From NCBI GenBank assembly GCA_030682755.1, contig JAUXNR010000362.1, positions 1 to 12,569 on the forward strand: a stretch of 12,569 nt of DNA, given 5' to 3'. The notes below the pieces were generated by a model. It saw nothing but the letters and a program-made list of their open reading frames with translations. It ran no database searches and was not told the origin of the DNA. Each line of letters starts with the position of its first letter. Within the stretch, counting starts at the first letter, position 1. This document shows positions 7,943 through 12,569 of this stretch, piece after piece. Position numbers and translations under genes: made by a program. Source of the DNA: Flavobacterium sp. (GTDB lineage Bacteria > Bacteroidota > Bacteroidia > Flavobacteriales > Flavobacteriaceae).

Positions 7943-8059
7943 ATGAAAGTAAGAGCATCAGTTAAAAAGAGAAGTGCCGAATGCGTAATTGTACGTAGAA
8001 AAGGTAGATTGTACGTTATTAACAAAAAGAATCCTAGATTTAAACAAAGACAAGGATAA
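7943..8059 (+). CDS. rpmJ: 50S ribosomal protein L36 (bL36), zinc-free form
   Basis: A 38-codon gene reads from ATG 7943 to TAA 8057-8059. The product begins [14 protein letters not shown] and ends NPRFKQRQG, which are the L36 N- and C-termini. The classical protein binds zinc through three Cys and one His. Here only Cys14 remains: the first Cys position is Ser11, the third is Asn27 and the His position is occupied by Phe33. A residue is also inserted before the end, giving 38 rather than 37. This is therefore the zinc-independent form. It lies 12 nt after infA and 2 nt before rpsM, the normal context. Confidence 0.97.
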   Translation: MKVRASVKKRSAECVIVRRKGRLYVINKKNPRFKQRQG

Positions 8060-8061
8060 TT

Positions 8062-8436
8062 ATGGCAAGAATAGCAGGGGTTGATATACCCAAAAACAAA
8101 AGAGGAGTTATTGCATTAACCTATATCTTTGGTATCGGAAAAAGCAGAGCTATTGAGATTTTAGAAAAAGCTCAAGTTAGTCAAGACAAGAAAGTTCAAG
8201 ATTGGAATGATGACGAAATCGGAGGAATCCGTGATGCGGTATCATACTACAAGATTGAAGGTGAATTGCGTTCAGAAGTTTCTTTGCACATCAAACGTCT
8301 TATGGACATTGGATGTTACAGAGGAATTCGTCACAGATCTGGTCTTCCATTAAGAGGACAAAGAACTAAGAACAATTCTAGAACAAGAAAAGGTAAAAGA
8401 AAAACTGTTGCTAATAAGAAAAAAGCAACTAAATAA
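8062..8436 (+). CDS. rpsM: 30S ribosomal protein S13 (uS13)
   Basis: The 124-residue product is S13, which sits at the top of the 30S head, contacts P-site tRNA and forms intersubunit bridges with L5. The start [20 protein letters not shown] and the helix-two-turn-helix GIGKSRA are conserved. The S13 signature [16 protein letters not shown] (about 90-105) is followed by [11 protein letters not shown] and a lysine-rich tail. Length is close to the family (about 118-125). It starts 2 nt after rpmJ. Confidence 0.98.
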   Translation: MARIAGVDIPKNKRGVIALTYIFGIGKSRAIEILEKAQVSQDKKVQDWNDDEIGGIRDAVSYYKIEGELRSEVSLHIKRLMDIGCYRGIRHRSGLPLRGQRTKNNSRTRKGKRKTVANKKKATK

Positions 8437-8444
8437 TAAGTAAT

Positions 8445-8828
8445 ATGGCTAAAGCAACAGCAAAAAAACGTAAAGTTATCGTTGAATCAACGGGTGAAGC
8501 TCATATTAATGCAACTTTCAACAATATTATTATCTCTCTTACCAACAAAAAAGGAGAAGTAATTTCTTGGTCATCTGCCGGTAAAATGGGTTTCAGAGGA
8601 TCAAAAAAGAACACCCCTTATGCAGCTCAAATGGCAGCAGAAGATTGTTCTAAAGTTGCACTTGAGGCAGGTTTGAAAAAAGTTAAAGTGTATGTAAAAG
8701 GACCAGGTAACGGACGTGAGTCTGCTATCAGATCTATACATAACGGTGGAATTGAAGTTACAGAAATCATTGACGTAACACCAATGCCACATAACGGATG
8801 TAGACCTCCAAAAAGAAGAAGAGTATAA
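8445..8828 (+). CDS. rpsK: 30S ribosomal protein S11 (uS11)
   Basis: The 127-residue product is S11, on the 30S platform near the mRNA exit channel, close to the anti-Shine-Dalgarno end of 16S rRNA. The central [20 protein letters not shown] (about 22-41) and [20 protein letters not shown] are family hallmarks. The C-terminal part has the S11 signature region ([24 protein letters not shown]) and ends in the typical basic CRPPKRRRV. It lies 8 nt after rpsM; a 116-nt structured spacer follows. Confidence 0.98.
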   Translation: MAKATAKKRKVIVESTGEAHINATFNNIIISLTNKKGEVISWSSAGKMGFRGSKKNTPYAAQMAAEDCSKVALEAGLKKVKVYVKGPGNGRESAIRSIHNGGIEVTEIIDVTPMPHNGCRPPKRRRV

Positions 8829-8833
8829 TTTTA

Positions 8834-8931
8834 GCTGAAATTAATTCAGCAATTTATAAGTTTAATTAAGTATAACAAAAAGTAGAGTTCGATTATCGAA
8901 GGATTTGACCTGAATTCATAATCACTACTTT
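8834..8931 (+). promoter_or_regulatory. Structured rpsK-rpsD intergenic RNA, candidate S4 leader
   Basis: Seen: a 6-bp hairpin GCTGAA/TTCAGC (8834-8839 with 8845-8850, loop ATTAA). About 28 nt later a 7-bp closing helix pairs 8879-8885 (AAAGTAG) with 8925-8931. It encloses a 5-bp hairpin TTCGA/TCGAA (8888-8892/8896-8900, loop TTA) and a short AGG/CCT element. The 3' arm of the first hairpin (8843-8849, AATTCAG) can instead pair with CTGAATT at 8910-8916, so two mutually exclusive folds exist. Known: S4 represses the alpha operon in E. coli, and S4 leaders have been proposed in other phyla. Inference: an S4-responsive leader of rpsD-rpoA. I see no TAnnTTTG promoter box here. Confidence 0.6.
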
Positions 8932-8944
8932 AAAACAATTTAAA

Positions 8945-9550
8945 ATGGCAAGATATACTGGTCCAAAAACTAAAATAGCTCGTAAATTTGGCGAAGCTAT
9001 ATTCGGAGAAGACAAAGCCTTCGAAAAAAGAAATTACCCTCCAGGACAACATGGTTTGGCTAAAAGAAGAGGTAAGAAATCTGAATATGCAGTTCAGTTA
9101 ATGGAAAAGCAAAAAGCGAAGTACACTTACGGAATTCTTGAAAAACAATTCAGAAACTTATTTGAAAAAGCATCAGCATCTAAAGGTGTAACAGGTGAAA
9201 TCCTTTTACAATTATGCGAAGCAAGATTAGATAATGTGGTTTACAGAATGGGTGTAGCACCTTCTAGAAGAGCTGCTCGTCAAATTGTAGGACACAGACA
9301 CATCACTGTAAACGGTGAAATCGTTAACATTCCATCTTACCACCTTAAACCAGGTGATAAAGTTGCTGTTCGTGAAAAATCAAAATCTGTAGAAGCTATC
9401 AATAGTTCTTTAGCAAATGCTAGTAAAGTTTACGAGTGGATCACTTGGAATAATGATACTAAAGAAGGTACTTTTGTAACTGTTCCACAACGTTTACAAA
9501 TTCCAGAAAATATCAAAGAACAACTAATCGTTGAGTTATACAACAAATAA
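8945..9550 (+). CDS. rpsD: 30S ribosomal protein S4 (uS4)
   Basis: The 201-residue product is S4, a primary 16S rRNA binder that nucleates the 5' domain and helps shape the mRNA entry channel. It shows [17 protein letters not shown], the PPGQHG turn (32-37), the [20 protein letters not shown] segment and an S4 RNA-binding domain at about 94-155 ([23 protein letters not shown]). The C-terminus [10 protein letters not shown] is conserved. The N-terminal zinc-binding cysteines found in some bacteria are absent. It stands after a structured 116-nt spacer and 21 nt before rpoA, so S4 autoregulation could control rpoA as well. Confidence 0.98.
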   Translation: MARYTGPKTKIARKFGEAIFGEDKAFEKRNYPPGQHGLAKRRGKKSEYAVQLMEKQKAKYTYGILEKQFRNLFEKASASKGVTGEILLQLCEARLDNVVYRMGVAPSRRAARQIVGHRHITVNGEIVNIPSYHLKPGDKVAVREKSKSVEAINSSLANASKVYEWITWNNDTKEGTFVTVPQRLQIPENIKEQLIVELYNK

Positions 9551-9571
9551 AAATTGACAGAAGTCTAAATT

Positions 9572-10564
9572 ATGGCAATATTTAATTTTCAAAAACCAGA
9601 TAAAGTTATCATGATCGATTCAACCGATTTTGAAGGTAAGTTTGAATTCAGACCTTTAGAACCTGGTTACGGATTGACAGTTGGTAATGCACTTAGAAGA
9701 GTTTTACTTTCAGCTCTTGAAGGTTATGCAATAACTTCTGTTCGTATTGAAGGTGTTGATCACGAATTTTCTACGATTTCTGGTGTAGTTGAAGATGTTA
9801 CTGAAATCATTTTAAGCTTAAAACAAGTTAGACTTAAACGTCAAATTGAAGAAGTTGATAATGAAACTGTAACAATTTCACTTTCCGGTAAAGAACAAAT
9901 TACTGCTGGAGATTTTCAGAAATTTATTTCTGGATTTCAAGTGTTAAACCCAGAATTAATTATCTGTAATCTTGATTCAAAAGTTAATTTGAACATCGAA
10001 TTAACCATTGAAAAAGGAAGAGGATATGTTCCTGCTGAAGAGAATAAAAAGCAAAATGCAGCAATCGGAACTATATTTATTGATTCTATTTTTACACCTG
10101 TAAAGAATGTAAAATATGGAATTGAAAACTTCCGTGTGGAGCAAAAAACAGATTATGAAAAATTGGTTTTTGAAATAAAAACTGATGGTTCAATCAATCC
10201 AAAAGATGCTTTAACCGAAGCAGCAAAAGTTTTAATTCATCACTTTATGTTGTTCTCAGATGAGAGAATAACGCTTGAAGCTGACGAAATTGCACAAACA
10301 GAATCATATGATGAAGAATCATTACACATGAGACAATTGCTTAAAACTAAGCTTGTGGATATGGATCTTTCTGTGAGAGCACTAAACTGTTTAAAAGCAG
10401 CAGAAGTTGAAACACTTGGTGATTTGGTATCATTCAATAAAAACGACTTGATGAAATTCCGTAATTTTGGTAAGAAATCATTGACTGAGCTTGATGAGCT
10501 TGTGGCAATTAAAAACTTACACTTCGGAATGGATTTGTCAAAATACAAACTAGATAAAGAATAA
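9572..10564 (+). CDS. rpoA: DNA-directed RNA polymerase alpha subunit
   Basis: The 330-residue product is the RNA polymerase alpha subunit. Its dimer nucleates core-enzyme assembly by binding beta and beta'. The N-terminal domain (about 1-235) contains [20 protein letters not shown] (30-49), with the conserved GNALRR at 38-43, and the [16 protein letters not shown] block (64-79). A linker precedes the C-terminal DNA-binding domain (about 257-320: [20 protein letters not shown], later [13 protein letters not shown]). Arg269 aligns by eye with E. coli Arg265, the UP-element and activator contact. Length is essentially that of E. coli (329). It lies between rpsD and rplQ as in most bacteria. Confidence 0.98.
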   Translation: MAIFNFQKPDKVIMIDSTDFEGKFEFRPLEPGYGLTVGNALRRVLLSALEGYAITSVRIEGVDHEFSTISGVVEDVTEIILSLKQVRLKRQIEEVDNETVTISLSGKEQITAGDFQKFISGFQVLNPELIICNLDSKVNLNIELTIEKGRGYVPAEENKKQNAAIGTIFIDSIFTPVKNVKYGIENFRVEQKTDYEKLVFEIKTDGSINPKDALTEAAKVLIHHFMLFSDERITLEADEIAQTESYDEESLHMRQLLKTKLVDMDLSVRALNCLKAAEVETLGDLVSFNKNDLMKFRNFGKKSLTELDELVAIKNLHFGMDLSKYKLDKE

Positions 10565-10569
10565 ATTTA

Positions 10570-10611
10570 CTTCATATTTTGCTCTCCAAAGCGGATAGAT
10601 GCAAGATGAAG
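10570..10611 (+). promoter_or_regulatory. Imperfect hairpin in the rpoA-rplQ gap
   Basis: Seen: most of the 63-nt gap folds into one long imperfect hairpin. CTTCAT (10570-10575) pairs with ATGAAG (10606-10611). Then comes a 3/1-nt internal loop, followed by TTGC/GCAA (10579-10582 with 10601-10604), and an upper part with TCT/AGA and CC/GG pairs, two small bulges and an AAAGC loop. No U-tract follows, so it is unlikely to be a terminator. A processing site or an L17-responsive leader are possibilities; neither is shown by the sequence alone. Confidence 0.5.
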
Positions 10612-10627
10612 GTTTAAAAAACACGTC

Positions 10628-11134
10628 ATGAGACACGGAAAAAAAGTAAACCATTTAAGCAGACAACAAGGTCATAGAAAATCGATGTTGGCTAACATGG
10701 CTTGTTCATTAATTGAACACAAAAGAATCAATACAACTGTTGCAAAAGCAAAAGCGTTAAAGCAATTCGTTGAGCCATTGGTTACAAAATCAAAAGAAGA
10801 CACTACGCACAACAGACGTATCGTTTTTGCTTACTTGAGAAACAAATATGCGGTTACAGAACTTTTTAGAGAAGTAGCAGCAAAAGTGGGTGACCGTCCA
10901 GGTGGTTACACACGTATTATCAAGTTAGGAAATCGTTTGGGAGATAACGCTGATATGGCGATGGTCGAGCTAGTAGATTTCAACGAACTATACAACGGAG
11001 GTAAAAAAGAAGAGAAAAAAGCAAAAAGCCGTCGTGGTGGAAAAGCTAAAAAAGCAGAAACTACTGCTCCTGAAGCTAAAGCACCGGAAGCTCCAGCTGC
11101 TGAATCTACTGAAACTACTGAAGCTGCAGAATAA
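10628..11134 (+). CDS. rplQ: 50S ribosomal protein L17 (bL17) with acidic/basic C-terminal tail
   Basis: The 168-residue product is L17, which lies at the polypeptide exit side of the 50S subunit. The core (about 1-122) has the N-terminus [20 protein letters not shown], the L17 signature [20 protein letters not shown] (34-53) and the family end of the core, [12 protein letters not shown]. coli L17 has 127 residues. The extra tail (about 123-168) is low-complexity, first Lys/Arg/Gly-rich and then Ala/Glu/Pro/Thr-rich, and probably disordered. It is the last gene of the cluster, 63 nt after rpoA, and an intrinsic terminator begins about 20 nt downstream. Confidence 0.98.
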   Translation: MRHGKKVNHLSRQQGHRKSMLANMACSLIEHKRINTTVAKAKALKQFVEPLVTKSKEDTTHNRRIVFAYLRNKYAVTELFREVAAKVGDRPGGYTRIIKLGNRLGDNADMAMVELVDFNELYNGGKKEEKKAKSRRGGKAKKAETTAPEAKAPEAPAAESTETTEAAE

Positions 11135-11155
11135 TGAAATTCAGTATCAAATAAT

Positions 11156-11193
11156 AAAAAAGGATAAACTTTCGAGTTTGTCCTTTTTTTTTT
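11156..11193 (+). terminator. Intrinsic terminator closing the ribosomal-protein operon
   Basis: GGATAAAC (11162-11169) pairs with GTTTGTCC (11176-11183) across a TTTCGA loop, with one G-U pair. Ten T residues follow at 11184-11193, and an A-run lies on the 5' side, which extends the stem with A-T pairs. The position, about 20 nt after the rplQ stop, fits the end of the long transcript. The 5' A-run means it could also stop transcription coming from the opposite direction. Confidence 0.92.
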
Positions 11194-11202
11194 GATTTTT
11201 TC

Positions 11203-11306
11203 AGAAGCGAATGGCTCGGGCTTTTTCAGGAAACCATGTTCCCGCTTTCCGCTATATCTTTTGTTCCGTAAACTACACAAAAGGATACCGCTGCAATCGG
11301 GGCTAA
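11203..11306 (+). repeat. Dispersed intergenic repeat-like element (Flavobacterium type)
   Basis: On the minus strand this roughly 100-nt stretch runs from AGCCCCGATTGCAGCGGTAT through a hairpin to ATATAGCGGAAAGCGGGA. On the plus strand the hairpin is TCTTTTGT (11257-11264) with ACAAAAGG (11277-11284), including one G-U pair, around a 12-nt loop. I recognise this pattern from memory as a common intergenic element in Flavobacterium-type genomes; only one copy lies in this window, so dispersal cannot be seen here. It is more GC-rich than its surroundings and contains no gene. The minus-strand reading frame across it is not a protein I recognise. Confidence 0.6.
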
Positions 11307-11449
11307 AACGTAAACCATGAAAAATCGTATTTCAAAAAACTTAAATGAACTTAAACTAGAAGTCAAACCTTAGTGTATCTTAATTTCTTATTGGTTTAAA
11401 ATAAAAAAACTTATATGACTTACATGTTTAAAAATCTCATCCAAAAAAA
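11307..11449. other. AT-rich non-coding stretch between rplQ and carA
   Basis: No reading frame of interest, no convincing hairpin and no RNA gene is visible here. The segment is very AT-rich. It contains phrases such as CCTTAGTGTATCTTAATTT and CTTATATGACTTACATG that resemble degenerate intergenic sequence I associate, from memory, with Flavobacteriaceae. It separates the dispersed-repeat-like element from the 8-bp tandem repeat. Confidence 0.4.
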
Positions 11450-11489
11450 CTCAGCAACTCAGCAACTCAGCCACTCAGCATCTCAGAAA
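11450..11489 (+). repeat. Five-copy 8-bp tandem repeat upstream of carA
   Basis: Five adjacent octamers are visible: CTCAGCAA, CTCAGCAA, CTCAGCCA, CTCAGCAT and CTCAGAAA. The first five bases are identical in all units. The array ends about 30 nt before the carA -7 box and 54 nt before the carA start. It may be a slippage-prone simple repeat. A binding-site array is possible but not supported by anything else in the sequence. Confidence 0.9.
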
Positions 11490-11495
11490 AAAAAC

Positions 11496-11526
11496 TTTCC
11501 CAAATTCAGAAATTAAACTAAATTTG
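11496..11526 (+). promoter_or_regulatory. Likely carA promoter (Bacteroidota sigma-A type)
   Basis: TAAATTTG at 11519-11526 matches the Bacteroidota -7 consensus TAnnTTTG exactly. A TTTC at 11496-11499, about 20 nt upstream, is only a partial match to the TTG-type -33 element. Transcription would start near 11531-11533, leaving an untranslated leader of about 12 nt before the carA ATG, with no room for a riboswitch or attenuator. Confidence 0.65.
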
Positions 11527-11543
11527 CAAAACAACACACAACA

Positions 11544-12569
11544 ATGAACTACACCACACGACAACCCGCCATTTTGTTACTCGCAGATGGCACCATTTTT
11601 CACGGAAAATCAATCGGAATCAGCGGAAAAACCTTTGGCGAAGTCTGCTTCAACACCGGAATGACCGGCTATCAGGAAATCTTTACCGATCCATCTTATT
11701 TTGGTCAAATTATGGTAGCCACCAATGCACACATTGGAAATTATGGCGTAAACGATCAAGAAGTAGAATCTGATTCTATTAAAATTTCAGGATTAGTCTG
11801 CAAGAATTTTAGCTTTAATTATTCCCGACCAGATTCAGCCGGAAGTTTATACGACTATTTCGAAAAACAAAACTTAATCGCTATTTCTGACGTGGATACA
11901 AGAGCTTTGGTAAGTTACATCCGTGACCACGGAGCACAAAACGCTGTAATCTGCACTGACGGAACGCATATTGACGAACTGAAACATCAATTGGCCAACG
12001 TTCCCGATATGAAAGGATTGGAGTTAGCCTCCACCGTTTCAACCAAAGAACCTTATTTCTTCGGAGACGAAAAAGCAACTTATAAAATTTCTGCGTTAGA
12101 TTTAGGTATTAAAACCAATATCCTTCGCAATTTAGCCAAAAGAGATTGTTACATCAAAGTATTTCCATACAACGCATCGTATGCTGATTTGCAAAGTTTT
12201 AATCCCGATGGTTACTTTTTGTCCAACGGTCCCGGCGATCCGGAACCATTGACCGGCGTAATCGAAGTAGCAAAACAAATCATCGCCGACAATAAACCAC
12301 TATTCGGAATTTGTCTCGGTCATCAAATCATCGGTTTGGCCAACGGCATTTCAACCTACAAAATGTTCAACGGACATCGCGGAATCAATCATCCAGTGAA
12401 AAACTTAATCACCGGAAAAGGAGAAATCACTTCTCAAAACCACGGATTTGCTGTTGTTCGCGAAGAATTAGAAAAACATCCTGATTTAGAAATCACCCAC
12501 GAACATCTAAACGACGGAACTGTAGCCGGAATGCGAATGAAATCTAAAAATTGTTTCTCGGTGCAATAC
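11544..12569 (+). CDS. carA: Carbamoyl-phosphate synthase small chain, 3'-truncated by window end
   Basis: 342 codons are open from ATG 11544 to the window edge. CarA is the glutamine-hydrolysing subunit of carbamoyl-phosphate synthase and passes ammonia to CarB for pyrimidine and arginine synthesis. The N-terminal domain has LLLADGTIFHGKSIG (11-25) and FNTGMTGYQEIFTDPSYFG (36-54). The class I glutamine amidotransferase domain has SNGPGDP (227-233), the nucleophile Cys257 in GICLGHQ, GHRG (277-280) and NHGF (299-302). The catalytic His-Glu pair of the HPE motif would lie just past the edge; about 25 residues are missing. C-ending codons are more frequent than in the upstream genes. No carB is visible. 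Confidence 0.97.
   Translation, partial: MNYTTRQPAILLLADGTIFHGKSIGISGKTFGEVCFNTGMTGYQEIFTDPSYFGQIMVATNAHIGNYGVNDQEVESDSIKISGLVCKNFSFNYSRPDSAGSLYDYFEKQNLIAISDVDTRALVSYIRDHGAQNAVICTDGTHIDELKHQLANVPDMKGLELASTVSTKEPYFFGDEKATYKISALDLGIKTNILRNLAKRDCYIKVFPYNASYADLQSFNPDGYFLSNGPGDPEPLTGVIEVAKQIIADNKPLFGICLGHQIIGLANGISTYKMFNGHRGINHPVKNLITGKGEITSQNHGFAVVREELEKHPDLEITHEHLNDGTVAGMRMKSKNCFSVQY

Noticed and set aside
10240..10548. A 102-codon minus-strand frame opposite the rpoA C-terminal domain.
   Set aside because: It is antisense to a conserved RNA polymerase domain and is Ser-rich without recognisable motifs.
10591..10598. AGCGGATAG-like bases in the rpoA-rplQ gap as a fragment of the dispersed repeat.
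   Set aside because: The shared stretch is only eight or nine bases, without the flanking CGGGA or CCCCGAT parts, and it is accounted for by the local hairpin.
10906..11280. A 124-codon minus-strand frame over the end of rplQ, the terminator and the repeat-like element.
   Set aside because: It is antisense to the L17 tail, reads through the terminator and the repeat, and its Ser/Ala/Phe-rich product resembles no family. It arises from the low-complexity tail read backwards.
11135..11543. A tRNA, small protein gene or riboswitch in the rplQ-carA gap.
   Set aside because: No cloverleaf, no convincing small reading frame and no long leader: the likely carA start of transcription is only about 12 nt before the ATG.
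11881..12078. A 65-codon minus-strand frame inside carA.
   Set aside because: The + strand is continuous CarA through this region with conserved residues; the reverse frame has no recognisable protein.

Overview
The window is almost entirely one co-directional (+ strand) ribosomal-protein supercluster from a bacterium of the phylum Bacteroidota, very probably a Flavobacterium or close relative in the Flavobacteriaceae. Several things point there. The base composition is AT-rich. The start codons sit in A-rich leaders with essentially no Shine-Dalgarno sequences. The gene forms lack zinc-binding cysteines (S14, L36, S4). A TAnnTTTG-type -7 promoter box lies before carA. The order secY-infA-rpmJ has no adk or map, and the cluster is followed by carA. 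Assignment to genus is from recognition, not from a search.

Layout: 1-93 is the 3' end of rpsS. It is followed by rplV, rpsC, rplP, rpmC, rpsQ (the rest of the S10-type block), then rplN, rplX, rplE, rpsN, rpsH, rplF, rplR, rpsE, rpmD, rplO, secY (spc-type block), then infA, rpmJ, rpsM, rpsK, rpsD, rpoA, rplQ (alpha-type block). Most genes are 2-21 nt apart, which fits one long co-transcribed, translationally coupled unit. A strong intrinsic terminator at 11156-11193 closes it. rpmJ (7943-8059, 38 codons) and the 3'-truncated carA (11544 to the window end) are genes easily missed.

Only three gaps inside the cluster exceed about 25 nt: rpsN-rpsH (141 nt), rpsK-rpsD (116 nt) and rpoA-rplQ (63 nt). 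Each contains inverted repeats that fold into clear hairpins. They precede S8, S4 and L17. S8 and S4 are the classical autoregulators of the spc and alpha operons in E. coli, so the first two gaps are reasonable candidates for autogenous leader RNAs. This is the most interesting signal in an otherwise conserved region.

The 409-nt region between rplQ and carA holds the terminator, a roughly 100-nt element resembling a dispersed Flavobacterium intergenic repeat, an AT-rich stretch, a five-copy 8-bp tandem repeat (CTCAGCAA type) and the likely carA promoter. carA (pyrimidine/arginine biosynthesis) is a separate transcription unit with visibly different, more C-ending codon use. I see no mobile element, CRISPR array, tRNA or rRNA gene, and no new multi-gene system.
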